Positions 7,402-16,768 of a stretch of DNA of 64,000 bases are shown piece by piece (position 1 is the stretch's first letter; each line of letters opens with the position of its first letter). The translations under genes were made by a program, and so were the position numbers. Source of the DNA: Bacillota bacterium (lineage in GTDB: Bacteria > Bacillota > Clostridia > Lachnospirales > Lachnospiraceae); the NCBI GenBank assembly GCA_023414355.1, contig JAEZOB010000010.1:92062-156061 (forward strand). The letters are read 5' to 3'. The notes below the pieces were generated by a model. The model did not search any database, was not told the DNA's origin, and saw only the letters and a list, made by a program, of their open reading frames with translations.

Positions 7402-9837
7402 TCATTGTTCCAGATAACCTCTTATCCTCATTTTCTTTCCATCTGTTTTTATCGTGATCGCACCACTTTCATAGGAGATCAATGCTGCACTATTGATATT
7501 CTCAAGTCTCTTCAGCAGCTCCGGATGGGGATGCCCATACCAATTATTCCTTCCGCAGCTAATCAGTGATAGCTCGGGCCGGACAACTCGCAGAAATGCT
7601 ATATCAGAAGAATATTTTGATCCATGGTGTGCCACCTTCAGGATATCATAATCTGTAGCCGGTGTGATCCCATATTTCTTATTATAATATCCCTTCTTCA
7701 GGTTTTGACTGGTTCTTTCTTCCCCCTCCTTCTGCAAATCTCCGGTCAGAAGCAAATCGAAGGCACCGTAATTGACGCTCAGTACCATGGAATAGGAATT
7801 GATGTCCGGAAACGTTTCGCCTGGTGCAGGATGTAGGCAGTATATGTTCAAGATCTCCTGATTGAAGATATCACGAAGTATGCTGATGAAAGTATCATTC
7901 TTAGCTCTTTTTGTTTCTGCAAGTTCTCCCTTTACACATATACTATCGTGGCAGATCCAATCCCCCTCTCTGATGTAGCTGATCTTAATATGCTTCTCTC
8001 TGGCCAGCTTCTCCATAGCATGATAATTCTCCTCTTTCTGGTCGATGCCCGGTAAAATCAATCTACGAATCCGAAAACCCTCCTCCATCAGTTCCATTAT
8101 GCCAGTGATATGATCCTTGTCACAATGGCTGACAATTGCATAGTCAAGCTGATCCACTCCCCTGTTTTTCAGAAACGGCAACAGACGGTAGGTTCCAACT
8201 TTACTTAGATCGGTGCTACCGCCATCAATCAGATAATTGGTGCCCCCGCTTTCCATATAAATCGACTCTCCCTGCCCTACATCAAGCATTGTGATCTCAA
8301 GACCATGTGGAACCCGCGGAATAAATAGCAGCATAATTCCGACCATCGGATAAATCAGCAGGTACTTTCTTATGCTGGATTTGCTTTGATTGATAAATAA
8401 GATTAATAAGCCGATATCGATTAATATCACCAACCATCCGGGTCTGCCTACTGTAATCAGGCTTCCCATAAGCTGAGAATTCACTCGGCAGATTTCTTCG
8501 TAAAGCTTTAGGATATAGTTCGGTCCTCCGATCAGAAAAGTTCCAAGCGGCAGCCAGAAGAGACCCGCAACACCGGCCACCAGTGAGGATATGGTTAAGA
8601 TTGAGATGAAAGGTAGTATCAAAAGATTCGTCAGAATACCATAGGTTGGGAATTGATAGTAGAAGTATAGAACTGCAGGGGTTGTAGCAAGGGTTGCACT
8701 CAAACTGACCAGTACACCATCCAGTAGTTTACTTTTGTATGGGAAGATGCGTTTGAAGCCCGGATAGATTAGTGTTATTCCAAGGACTGCACCGTAGGAT
8801 AATAAGAAGCCGACAGAGAACAGCTGCAGCGGATTTTGAAGAAGAATCAGCAGTGCACTGAGTGCCAGTGCTGAGAGAATATCGTAGGTCTTACCAATCA
8901 GATTAGCCAGGAGCAGTACTACCATCATGACAACCGAGCGATTCGTGGATACGCTAAAATTCGTCAACACTCCATAACTGTAGAGAAAAGCGATTGTCAG
9001 GAGGGTAGAGATTTGCAAGGGTATGCGGCATAGCTTCAGAAGTCTAAAAAATCCAAGCCCGATCAGAGATACATGTAGTCCGGAAATTGCAAGGATATGA
9101 GAAATACCGCCATTCTGATACAAAGCCTTCAGTTCATCATCCAAAAGATATTTATCGCCGAGCAGCATAGCGATCAAAACTCCTGCTTCCTTCTCATCCA
9201 GTATAGTAACATATATCCGGATAAGACCGTTCTTCAATCGGCTGAGTCCTTCACGATATTTTGAATAACCATGGTCAGTTATGATGATCTGCTCTGCGAT
9301 TGCTTTAAAGTCGATATTCTCAATCCGGTAATACAGCTGTTCATCAAATTGTCCCGGATTGGAGGCTTTTGTGAATTTTATCAGGGAACCTTTTAGAAGT
9401 ATTTGATTTCCGATTTGATAGAATTGATTGTCAGAAGTGTAAGCTATAACAGCTTCACAGGGATAGTTTTCTCCTTGATACAGAGAAGCTGTAACATGAT
9501 TAAGATAAAGCGCTCGGCCTGAGGGTTTTTGCACTATCATAGTAATCCGGCCGGTCAGTTCACAGGGTGCTTCCTGTAAAAAGGACTTTGCCAGTCCTGG
9601 CAGCTGGAGCTGTGCTTTCATAGCCAAAGCTCCCAATAACAGAAGCATCGGTAAAAGCCATAGAAATCTGTCTTTTGCAGTAATGTATCGGTTACTCAGA
9701 CGGTACATCAAAAGGTAAAGCAATACCGAACCACAGAAACACATTCCAAGAATCAGCCATACAGCAGCCGAGAACCAGGCTAATATCAGCCCCAACAGAT
9801 AAGCCCCCAGTATCCATACCAAAGGGCGTCTGATCAA
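7402..9837 (-). CDS. comEC: ComEC/Rec2 DNA-uptake channel protein
   Basis: An 811-residue protein of full family length. It has N-terminal membrane helices and an OB-like extracellular region, then the Competence domain with about ten membrane segments (GISHILAISGLHVSLIG). A C-terminal metallo-beta-lactamase domain carries HCDKDHITG, GDLQKEGEE and AHHGSKYSS. ComEC forms the inner-membrane pore that takes up single-stranded DNA, and the C-terminal domain is a proposed nuclease. The start is TTG 9837, with an unusual run of eight G followed by AGA as the ribosome binding site. It is last in a cluster led by comEA. A partial copy of its 3' end lies at 5543-5656. Confidence 0.95.
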   Translation of the reverse strand: MIRRPLVWILGAYLLGLILAWFSAAVWLILGMCFCGSVLLYLLMYRLSNRYITAKDRFLWLLPMLLLLGALAMKAQLQLPGLAKSFLQEAPCELTGRITMIVQKPSGRALYLNHVTASLYQGENYPCEAVIAYTSDNQFYQIGNQILLKGSLIKFTKASNPGQFDEQLYYRIENIDFKAIAEQIIITDHGYSKYREGLSRLKNGLIRIYVTILDEKEAGVLIAMLLGDKYLLDDELKALYQNGGISHILAISGLHVSLIGLGFFRLLKLCRIPLQISTLLTIAFLYSYGVLTNFSVSTNRSVVMMVVLLLANLIGKTYDILSALALSALLILLQNPLQLFSVGFLLSYGAVLGITLIYPGFKRIFPYKSKLLDGVLVSLSATLATTPAVLYFYYQFPTYGILTNLLILPFISILTISSLVAGVAGLFWLPLGTFLIGGPNYILKLYEEICRVNSQLMGSLITVGRPGWLVILIDIGLLILFINQSKSSIRKYLLIYPMVGIMLLFIPRVPHGLEITMLDVGQGESIYMESGGTNYLIDGGSTDLSKVGTYRLLPFLKNRGVDQLDYAIVSHCDKDHITGIMELMEEGFRIRRLILPGIDQKEENYHAMEKLAREKHIKISYIREGDWICHDSICVKGELAETKRAKNDTFISILRDIFNQEILNIYCLHPAPGETFPDINSYSMVLSVNYGAFDLLLTGDLQKEGEERTSQNLKKGYYNKKYGITPATDYDILKVAHHGSKYSSDIAFLRVVRPELSLISCGRNNWYGHPHPELLKRLENINSAALISYESGAITIKTDGKKMRIRGYLEQ

Positions 9838-9850
9838 TGATCTCCCCCCC

Positions 9851-10762
9851 CTAACTTTCTTTTAGCAAGCTTAAATCTCGCTCAAAATATCCATCCAACG
9901 TAAGACCTTCACCAAAAAGTGGTGGTACTTCTCCATTAATCTGGAATTGTACCTTTTTAATATAAGGAAGCTCGACCAGCGTATTAACAATGGAATAGAT
10001 GACAACATCATCCGATAAGCCAGAAATCTTATCCATGAACTTTTCGTTGAAATCTACATAGCAGATACTATCCTTCATTTCAACTTTATTCAGAACAGTT
10101 CCCTCAGGGACAGTTCTATACATACCGATCTGCTCGGGTCCTGCAAGAAGCTCCTTTAATACCACTTCCTCAAGTGATCCCGATCCGGTATAGGTAATCT
10201 CTTTCAGATATTCCACCAGAGAATCCCCTTTTTCATTGGCAAAATAAAGCTTTACCTTCGTATCCGTACCAGTGCTGTCAATGAAATCATCCTTCGTCAT
10301 GATGCCAACCAATTCCCCACTACTGTCAAGCAATGGTTGTCCATTAACATAAAATTGAATATACTCTACGCCTTCCAGCTGGCTTAATGTTTTTACGATC
10401 GCAGCTCTGCACAATATCTCGGAAATACCTGTCAATTCTGCATAGGAGGGCTCAAAATCTATGGTCAGGCTTTCATCATCATTAAAGTAATATTCTCTGA
10501 CTACAGCTGCATCCATCAATGCACTCTTATATAAAAGGTTTTCCGGTGCCTTCTTCAACATATAAAGCAGTTCATCTATCTGCTCCTCTTGTTTGGTACT
10601 GATCATCTGATATCTCTCACTGACCAGAGCGGAGGTTTTGGAATTCACATAATAGACGCCGACCTCAGAAGTATTTTCTGGGGTTGTTTTGCTGCCGTTG
10701 CTGCAGGCATTCAGAGCCAATACCAGACTGAGCAATATTAGTATAGTAAAAAATCTCTTCAT
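9851..10762 (-). CDS. GerMN-domain lipoprotein
   Basis: A 303-residue secreted lipoprotein. The signal peptide ends in the lipobox LNAC (Cys20), followed by a short linker and two tandem GerMN (sporulation/spore germination) domains at about 35-150 and 165-295. The start at 10762 places AGGAAGG nine bases upstream; the ATG six bases earlier would be too close. GerMN proteins act at the cell envelope and often accompany sensor kinases, as LpqB does with MtrAB. Here the gene follows the kinase with a 40-base gap and nearly abuts comEC, so it could modulate the kinase or the uptake apparatus. That role is inference. Confidence 0.88.
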   Translation of the reverse strand: MKRFFTILILLSLVLALNACSNGSKTTPENTSEVGVYYVNSKTSALVSERYQMISTKQEEQIDELLYMLKKAPENLLYKSALMDAAVVREYYFNDDESLTIDFEPSYAELTGISEILCRAAIVKTLSQLEGVEYIQFYVNGQPLLDSSGELVGIMTKDDFIDSTGTDTKVKLYFANEKGDSLVEYLKEITYTGSGSLEEVVLKELLAGPEQIGMYRTVPEGTVLNKVEMKDSICYVDFNEKFMDKISGLSDDVVIYSIVNTLVELPYIKKVQFQINGEVPPLFGEGLTLDGYFERDLSLLKES

Positions 10763-10809
10763 TTTCATAAGCCTTCCTCTGCTCCCCTTCCCATGGCAGA
10801 CTCTCCGTC

Positions 10810-12255
10810 CTAAACAATATAGTTCAGAGGAATCCTTACATTGAAGGTGGTTCCTTCCCCTTCCTTACTGTAGACCTTGATAGCGCCACGGTGCATTTGT
10901 ATTACGTTTTTCGTAATCGCAAGTCCGAGTCCGGTTCCTCCAGTCTCTCGTGATCTGGCCTTATCTACACGGTAGAAACGTTCAAAAATCGAATCTTGCG
11001 CATCCTCCGGTATCCCGATACCGGAATCCGACACCTTGATAAAGAAATACTTATGATCCGCATTCAGTGAGACTCTAACCCAGCCATCCACAATATTATA
11101 CTTAATCGCATTCTCAATCAGGTTAGAGAGGGCCAGCGACAGTTTAACTTCATCCACCTCCGCAATAACAGGGCGAAAGCTTTCATAAATCAACTCGATA
11201 TTCTGCTTCTTTGCAATTGGTGTCAGACGCTTCAATATCTGCTCCAGCAATTCATTGATATTAAGCGGAGCGATATTCATATCTCCTGCTGTCTTATCCA
11301 GCTTGACGAGAGAAAGCAGGTCATTGATAATCTTATTCTCTCTCTCGATTTCATCCGTAATGTCTAATAAAAACTCTCGATACAGCTCAGGAGGTGTGTC
11401 CTCCTGCATTAACAGAGAATCTGCCAAAACCTTGATGGAGGTGATCGGTGTCTTCAGCTCATGGGACACATTCGATACAAACTCCTGTCTGGAATTCTCC
11501 AGCTTCTGCATTCGGTTCAACATATGATTAAAGGAATCAGAGATTCTTTCGATCTCATTATACCCCTTGATGGAAACGCTTTCGTCCATATAAGTCTCCG
11601 ACATATGGTCGATAGAATTTACAACATTGGTCAGTGGCTTGCTTAAAATTCCCGAGAAATAGACAGAGAAGACTACAATTAGTATCGCAAGGATGATGGT
11701 GAACAGTACCACCCTTTGTTCCATACTATCCCTGATAGACTGGATGTCCTTTGTAGAAAAGCTCATGACAATAGCACCCGTAATCTCTTTTGTATCATCA
11801 TGGGTGATCGGATAGGTCATACTAAAATAATTTGTTTCGTAATTTCGTACGAAGCTGTCTTTGAAGCCATTCAGACATCTGATCACATCCTCAGAAATCA
11901 GATATTTTCCTTCCTCCAGGGAATAGGTATCCTTCACGATGAAGAGGTTACTGTTAACGATAACAATTCTTCCACCGTAAATATCAGCTATTCTGGAAAT
12001 TTCGCTATCGGCTTCGGTATCCTCGCCGGTGGTCAAAAACCCCCTGGAATCCAGATAATTAGACAGCATATACCCTTGATTTTTTAATTCATCCTTCCTG
12101 TTGGTGATGGCTTTCTCTTCATAGGTATTTAAAAGCATCTGCGTGAAGATGGAGAGAGGAACCATACCCAGGACGATAAAGGCCAGCAACAGGTATATTC
12201 TCATGCTGTTAAGAAAACGTAATTTACTCTTGATTTTGGAAAAAATAACCGACAC
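10810..12255 (-). CDS. Membrane sensor histidine kinase (OmpR-partner type)
   Basis: A 481-residue kinase. It has an N-terminal helix (RIYLLLAFIVLGMVPLSIF), an extracytoplasmic sensor of about 130 residues, a second membrane helix (VVLFTIILAILIVVFSVYF), HAMP, HisKA with the phosphorylated His265 in NVSHELKTP, and an HATPase_c with N, G1 and G2 boxes (DSGIGIPE, GGTGLGL). A GTG start (12255) is preferred; it overlaps the response regulator stop by 32 bases. Overall it resembles WalK/PhoR-type kinases. Its location between comEA and comEC suggests it senses envelope state, with possible links to competence. Confidence 0.9.
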   Translation of the reverse strand: MSVIFSKIKSKLRFLNSMRIYLLLAFIVLGMVPLSIFTQMLLNTYEEKAITNRKDELKNQGYMLSNYLDSRGFLTTGEDTEADSEISRIADIYGGRIVIVNSNLFIVKDTYSLEEGKYLISEDVIRCLNGFKDSFVRNYETNYFSMTYPITHDDTKEITGAIVMSFSTKDIQSIRDSMEQRVVLFTIILAILIVVFSVYFSGILSKPLTNVVNSIDHMSETYMDESVSIKGYNEIERISDSFNHMLNRMQKLENSRQEFVSNVSHELKTPITSIKVLADSLLMQEDTPPELYREFLLDITDEIERENKIINDLLSLVKLDKTAGDMNIAPLNINELLEQILKRLTPIAKKQNIELIYESFRPVIAEVDEVKLSLALSNLIENAIKYNIVDGWVRVSLNADHKYFFIKVSDSGIGIPEDAQDSIFERFYRVDKARSRETGGTGLGLAITKNVIQMHRGAIKVYSKEGEGTTFNVRIPLNYIV

Positions 12256-12922
12256 CCCATTTTGTATGTATAAATTTCGGCTCGCTAGGATTACTCTCAA
12301 TCTTTTCACGCAGCCTTCTGATATGAACATCCACCGTCCTGACATCACCGGGATAATCATAACCCCATACAATATTTAACAGGTTTTCACGGCTGTATAC
12401 TTTATTTGGATTAAAAACCAACAATTCAAGCAAATCGAATTCCTTAGCAGTCAAATTCACTTCCTTGCCTGAGATATATACTCTTCTATTCTCACAATCT
12501 ATCTTCATCTCACCAAAGGTGACAGTCTTGGTATCAGTACTTCCTGTAGCTGTATTCTTGCTGCTGCGGCGCATAATGGCTTTAATTCTGGCCTTAACCT
12601 CAAGAATATTAAAGGGTTTTGTGATATAGTCATCCGCACCATACTCGAGACCAAGGATCTTATCCATGTCATCTCCCTTTGCCGTCAGCATAATAATCGG
12701 CATCATGGAAAATTCCCGAATCTGCTGGCATACCTCAAAGCCTGAAAGCTTCGGAAGCATAACATCCAACAGCACTACATCATACTCCTTCTTTTTCGCA
12801 GCCTCCAGAGCTTCCTCACCGTCGTAGGCACAGTCAACCTCCATTCCGTCTTGTTCCAGACTAAACCGGATACCCTTTACGATTAATTTCTCATCATCAA
12901 CTACAAGTACTCTTTTTGCCAT
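12224..12922 (-). CDS. OmpR/PhoB family response regulator
   Basis: A 232-residue response regulator. The receiver domain has acidic residues DD (9-10), phospho-acceptor Asp53 (LLDVMLP), Thr80 and Lys102 (TKPF). The C-terminal winged helix (residues 130-232) ends RTVDVHIRRLREKIE...GVGYFF. It resembles the WalR/PhoP group. It overlaps the 5' end of the kinase gene, so the pair is translationally coupled. It lies 30 bases downstream of comEA and probably shares that promoter. Confidence 0.93.
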   Translation of the reverse strand: MAKRVLVVDDEKLIVKGIRFSLEQDGMEVDCAYDGEEALEAAKKKEYDVVLLDVMLPKLSGFEVCQQIREFSMMPIIMLTAKGDDMDKILGLEYGADDYITKPFNILEVKARIKAIMRRSSKNTATGSTDTKTVTFGEMKIDCENRRVYISGKEVNLTAKEFDLLELLVFNPNKVYSRENLLNIVWGYDYPGDVRTVDVHIRRLREKIESNPSEPKFIHTKWGVGYFFQNQE

Positions 12923-12952
12923 CTCTTCACCTCATCATGGTATCTATCTATA

Positions 12953-13753
12953 TTATTTTACAGTAATATAACCGGAAACCTTATTAAACAGGCCTTCCTT
13001 AATCCCGGATATCTTCATCAGATCCTGTATCGTCTTGAACTTACCCTTTGTATTCCGGTACTCAAGGATACTGGCGGCTTTCGCCTCTCCCACTCCCGGG
13101 AGCTCCATCAGCTCCTCAGCAGTAGCGGTATTGATATTAATCAGTTTTGGTCCCGCTGGTTCCGGTGATGACTGCTCTGACATCCCCGAAGCTTCTCCAG
13201 CCATATAATCTTCGGCAGAAAGCTCCTTCACTTCCTTTTGTGTGGGGATATAGATTCTCTGACCATCCTGTACCTTCAACGCCTGATTGATATAATCTTC
13301 GGCTGCCTCGTCAGTAAAACCTCCGGCCTGATTCACCAGATCTACCACTCTGCAATCCTTTCGTACCGAATAGACTCCCGGACTGTTCACCGCACCGCAG
13401 ATATGAACATAACAGTTCTCTGAAGTCTCCTGCTCCAGAGTCTTTATGGGAGCTCGTGTTAGATTTTTCTCTAAATTATCCTGCCCTAATGCTCCTGTCG
13501 GGCTTTTTTCATTATTATCCTGACTTGATGCTTCTGCCAGAACTTCCTCTGAATTATCCTGATTCAGCTCTCCTGTCAGGTTTTTCACTGAATTATCCTG
13601 ACTCAACATCCCAGACAAGCTTTCCTCCTGCTGTTGCGATAAATCCTGAACTGTAGCGGAGGAGGCCGTATTCTTATACACAAAGCTATAACAGATACCC
13701 GCAATCAGAAGAAAGCTACAGGCAGCTGCCAAAATAAGATATTTTCTTTTCAT
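12953..13753 (-). CDS. comEA: ComEA-like DNA-binding competence protein
   Basis: A 266-residue membrane-anchored protein. It has one N-terminal helix (YLILAAACSFLLIAGICYSF), a low-complexity linker with four 13-residue repeats (residues 50-101), an SLBB domain (YVHICGAVNSPGVY...) and a C-terminal helix-hairpin-helix domain (ININTATAEELMELPGVGE). ComEA captures extracellular DNA and passes it to ComEC. The start at 13753 is set by AAGGA eight bases upstream. The SLBB plus HhH layout matches Firmicutes ComEA; the repeat-expanded linker is the odd part. Confidence 0.93.
   Translation of the reverse strand: MKRKYLILAAACSFLLIAGICYSFVYKNTASSATVQDLSQQQEESLSGMLSQDNSVKNLTGELNQDNSEEVLAEASSQDNNEKSPTGALGQDNLEKNLTRAPIKTLEQETSENCYVHICGAVNSPGVYSVRKDCRVVDLVNQAGGFTDEAAEDYINQALKVQDGQRIYIPTQKEVKELSAEDYMAGEASGMSEQSSPEPAGPKLININTATAEELMELPGVGEAKAASILEYRNTKGKFKTIQDLMKISGIKEGLFNKVSGYITVK
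13451..13606. repeat. Four tandem 39-bp repeats inside comEA
   Basis: Four consecutive 13-residue units share the pattern xxQDNxxKxLTGx (for example LSQDNSVKNLTGE and LGQDNLEKNLTRA). The plus-strand nonamer ATTATCCTG recurs every 39 bases. They form a hydrophilic spacer between the membrane anchor and the SLBB domain. Confidence 0.85.
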
Positions 13754-13818
13754 TATCATCTTCCTTATCAAAGAAGACTTAAAAAGTACCCTCTATACTT
13801 TTTTGATAAGACATTCTT

Positions 13819-13847
13819 ATTTTACATAAATTGCACATCATTTACAA
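13819..13847 (-). promoter_or_regulatory. Promoter of the comEA cluster
   Basis: TTGTAA (13842-13847), 17 bases and TAAAAT (13819-13824) on the minus strand, 66 bases before the comEA start. No other convincing promoter is seen before comEC, so this may drive all five genes. Confidence 0.5.
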
Positions 13848-13879
13848 TAGGTATTTCAGCCAGAATATTAGAAATATAT

Positions 13880-14326
13880 TCAATATTTTCTCCAACTTCC
13901 CTGAAAAATGACAATCCCAATAACGACTATGACGACTCCGATTAATTTGCGCCATTCAAACCCGATCTTTTCCGAGCCGAACATCCCAAAAACCTCGATC
14001 AGATATGCCACCGACAGCTGAGCCAGGATGATAAACATATTTGCCATGGCCGGACCAAGAGTATCTACACTCTTAATCACGGTATAAGTAATAAAGGCAC
14101 CGAGTACACCTCCAAGCAACATATATTTCTGATTGATTCTTAAGATTGCCGAGAACTGTCCCTGCCTGCCAGTTACCATCCATGCCAGAATACAGATCAA
14201 CATTGCGGAAAACTGTACAAAGCTTGCTGATACCCATATGCTGGTCTGCTTTGTGACCCCTGTATTAAACACTCCCTGAGTACTCATCATAGCACCTGAG
14301 AGAATTGCAATCAAAAACCCTATCAT
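13880..14326 (-). CDS. YdcZ-type (DUF606) small DMT transporter
   Basis: A 148-residue integral membrane protein starting MIGFLIAILSGAM at 14326, which gives the usual family length of about 150. An upstream extension to 14470 is hydrophilic and unlikely to be translated. Five hydrophobic segments are visible, with the family-like stretch GAMMSTQGVFNTGV near the start and GPAMANMFIILAQL later. The DUF606/YdcZ family belongs to the drug/metabolite transporter superfamily; no substrate is assigned. It stands alone between comEA and the arginine operon. Confidence 0.85.
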   Translation of the reverse strand: MIGFLIAILSGAMMSTQGVFNTGVTKQTSIWVSASFVQFSAMLICILAWMVTGRQGQFSAILRINQKYMLLGGVLGAFITYTVIKSVDTLGPAMANMFIILAQLSVAYLIEVFGMFGSEKIGFEWRKLIGVVIVVIGIVIFQGSWRKY

Positions 14327-14498
14327 ACCTGCATCACCGCTCCTCAAATAATAAAGTTCTTTCTTAAGATATCCTTTTTTATGGCAATCTATACGAAGTC
14401 CCTTATTACTAAAAAATCTTAGATTGGTCATTGCGGTAAAAGGCACTTTTGAAAAGCATAGTTTTAGCATAATCCTATTGTATACAGCCGATTCATTA

Positions 14499-14544
14499 TA
14501 AAAAGAGCATAGAATATCAGCTCGTAAGCTGTTCTTCCATGCTC
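14499..14544 (-). terminator. Terminator of the arg operon
   Basis: On the minus strand GAGCAT...ATGCTC closes a long imperfect stem with inner pairing CAGCT/AGCTG, followed directly by TTTTT (14500-14504). It lies about 50 bases past the argD stop. Confidence 0.75.
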
Positions 14545-14591
14545 CTGTTATTACGTTATTATCCTCAATTTAAGAAAATTGAGGATTAAAG

Positions 14592-15779
14592 CTATACTTC
14601 TGCCAAACACTCATCCAGAATTGCTATCATCTCATCTACATGCATCTTTTCAATGATCAAAGGAGGGACAAAGCGAATCACATTTGCTCCTGCCGTAATC
14701 AGAACCAATCCCTTCTCCAATACCTTAGGAATGATATCACTGACCGGAAGTTTGAACTCCAAGCCCTGCATCAGACCCATACCTCTATGGTCCTGAATAA
14801 TCTTATCATATTTTTTTGCGATCAGTTCCAGCTTTTCATAAAGATAAGGGGCAACCTCATTGACATGATCAATCAGCTTTTCGCTCTCATACAAGTCAAA
14901 TACTTTACTGACTGCTGCTGTAACAAAGGGATTTCCACCATAGGTCGTACCGTGATCACCGGGCTCAAAGGCAGCGGATACTTCCTCTGTAGCAGCAAAG
15001 GCACCTACTGGAACACCACAGCCCAAAGCTTTCGCGAAGGTCATGATATCAGGCTTCACCTGATAATGCTGACAGGCAAACATAGCACCGGTTCTTCCCA
15101 TCCCGCACTGGATCTCATCAAAAATCAGAACAATCCCCTTCTCATCACAAAGCTTTCTTACACCCTCGATGAATTCTTTAGAGGCAGGATAGATACCGCC
15201 CTCTCCCTGTACCGGCTCCAGGATGATTGCTGCTGTCTTTTCATTGACGAGTTCCCGAACGCTTTCCAGATTGTTATATTCTGCGAATACAACTCCTCCG
15301 ATCAGTGGTCCGAAAGCTTCCCTGTATTTCTTGGTACCGGTGATACTAAGTGCACCCATACTTCTTCCATGGAAGGAATGATCCATGGAAATAATCTCAC
15401 TGTCGGCAATGCCATGTTTTTTATAATAATATTTTCTTGCCAGCTTTACAGCACCTTCAATCGCTTCTGTTCCGCTGCTGGTAAAGAAAACACGATCCAT
15501 TCCCGAGGCCTTTGTTAATTTCTTAGCAGCTTCAATTGCCGGAACATTATAATATAGGTTCGAAGTATGCAAAAGCTTATCGATCTGGGCCTTCAATGCA
15601 TCGTTGAAGGACTGGTTGCCATAACCGAAGGCAAACACAGCAATTCCTGCGGCAAAGTCCAGGTACTTCTTATGATTGATATCATAGAGATAAACTCCTT
15701 CACCGTAATCCCATACGATCGGATAACGATTATAGGTATGCATCAACAGCTGCTCTGCTTCTTCTATATATTGTTTCAT
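14592..15779 (-). CDS. argD: Acetylornithine aminotransferase
   Basis: A 395-residue class III PLP aminotransferase. Family motifs are present: FTSSGTEAIEGAVKLAR, the DEIQCGMGRTG cofactor-contact region and the PLP-binding lysine in TFAKALGCG (Lys250). It converts N-acetylglutamate semialdehyde to N-acetylornithine with glutamate as amino donor. Start 15779 is chosen because GGGAGGAGA lies just upstream; a slightly longer frame begins inside the ribosome binding site. It is the last gene of the argJ-argB-argD unit. Confidence 0.95.
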   Translation of the reverse strand: MKQYIEEAEQLLMHTYNRYPIVWDYGEGVYLYDINHKKYLDFAAGIAVFAFGYGNQSFNDALKAQIDKLLHTSNLYYNVPAIEAAKKLTKASGMDRVFFTSSGTEAIEGAVKLARKYYYKKHGIADSEIISMDHSFHGRSMGALSITGTKKYREAFGPLIGGVVFAEYNNLESVRELVNEKTAAIILEPVQGEGGIYPASKEFIEGVRKLCDEKGIVLIFDEIQCGMGRTGAMFACQHYQVKPDIMTFAKALGCGVPVGAFAATEEVSAAFEPGDHGTTYGGNPFVTAAVSKVFDLYESEKLIDHVNEVAPYLYEKLELIAKKYDKIIQDHRGMGLMQGLEFKLPVSDIIPKVLEKGLVLITAGANVIRFVPPLIIEKMHVDEMIAILDECLAEV

Positions 15780-15833
15780 CCTGTCTCCTCCCATCCCTGC
15801 GCTAATATACGCATGTAGATTTATATCTACCTT

Positions 15834-16736
15834 CTATTTTCCTACCGTTTCATTCTCATAAATACTTGCCTGATCAATAATTGCGGTGCCAATTCCTTTG
15901 TTCGTAAAGAACTCCAGTAAGAGGCAATGTTCGATTCTTCCGTCAAGAATATGCACTCTGGAAACACCATTTCTTACCGCATCCACGCAATTTTTAATCT
16001 TAGGAAGCATCCCTCCGCCGATAAAACCACTTTCCATCAACTCATCTGCTTTATCCAGAGTCAATACGGAAATCAGACTGTCCTTATCTGCAGGATCTGC
16101 ATATACGCCTTCAATATCGGTCAGGAATACCAGCTTCTCCGCACCGATTGCAGTAGCCACTGCACATGCAGCATCGTCCGCATTGATATTATAGTTCTGG
16201 TATTCATTATCCAGACCGATCGGAGCTATGACCGGAACAAAATTATTATCGATCAGAGTATTGATCAGCTCGATGTTCACCTCTTTAATATCTCCGACAA
16301 AACCGATATCCTGTCCGTTCACTGTCTTCTTATCGACCTTTAGGGTGCAACCGTCCTTGCCACTGATGCCGACCGCCTTTACTCCTAGCTTCTCTACCAT
16401 CTGAACAAGATTCTTATTCACTTTGCCAAGAACCATCTCCGCGACTTCCATGGTCTGTTCATCCGTGACACGAAGACCTTCTACGAATCTGGATTCATGC
16501 CCAAGCAGACTCAGCCATTTTGTAATTTCTTTGCCTCCGCCATGAACGATGATTGGCTGCATTCCTACCAGCTTCAGTAAAGCTACATCCTTAATAACAT
16601 TCAGTTGGAGGTTTTCATCCAACATAGCACTGCCGCCGTATTTTACAACAACTTTCTTATTATTGAATTTCTGTATGTAGGGTAGCGCTTCGATCAAGGT
16701 CTGCGCCTTCATTAATATCTGTTCCATCTGTTCCAT
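15834..16736 (-). CDS. argB: Acetylglutamate kinase
   Basis: A 300-residue amino-acid kinase with the N-terminal VVKYGGSAM phosphate-binding stretch, the IVHGGGKEI glycine loop, and the GGGMLPK motif near residue 240. It phosphorylates N-acetylglutamate in the second step of arginine synthesis. The start has AAAGGAAG six bases before the ATG. It lies between argJ and argD with gaps of 32 and 54 bases, consistent with one transcript. Confidence 0.96.
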   Translation of the reverse strand: MEQMEQILMKAQTLIEALPYIQKFNNKKVVVKYGGSAMLDENLQLNVIKDVALLKLVGMQPIIVHGGGKEITKWLSLLGHESRFVEGLRVTDEQTMEVAEMVLGKVNKNLVQMVEKLGVKAVGISGKDGCTLKVDKKTVNGQDIGFVGDIKEVNIELINTLIDNNFVPVIAPIGLDNEYQNYNINADDAACAVATAIGAEKLVFLTDIEGVYADPADKDSLISVLTLDKADELMESGFIGGGMLPKIKNCVDAVRNGVSRVHILDGRIEHCLLLEFFTNKGIGTAIIDQASIYENETVGK

Positions 16737-16768
16737 GATTCTTCCTTTCCAAGGTAGGTGTTATAGTA

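Noticed and set aside
10810..12372. ATG 12372 as kinase start
   Set aside because: It would overlap the response regulator by about 150 bases and add residues not seen in this kinase type; GTG 12255 fits better.
14640..15518. 292-residue plus-strand frame
   Set aside because: It lies entirely antisense to argD, lacks a ribosome binding site and resembles no family; it is a by-product of argD codon usage.
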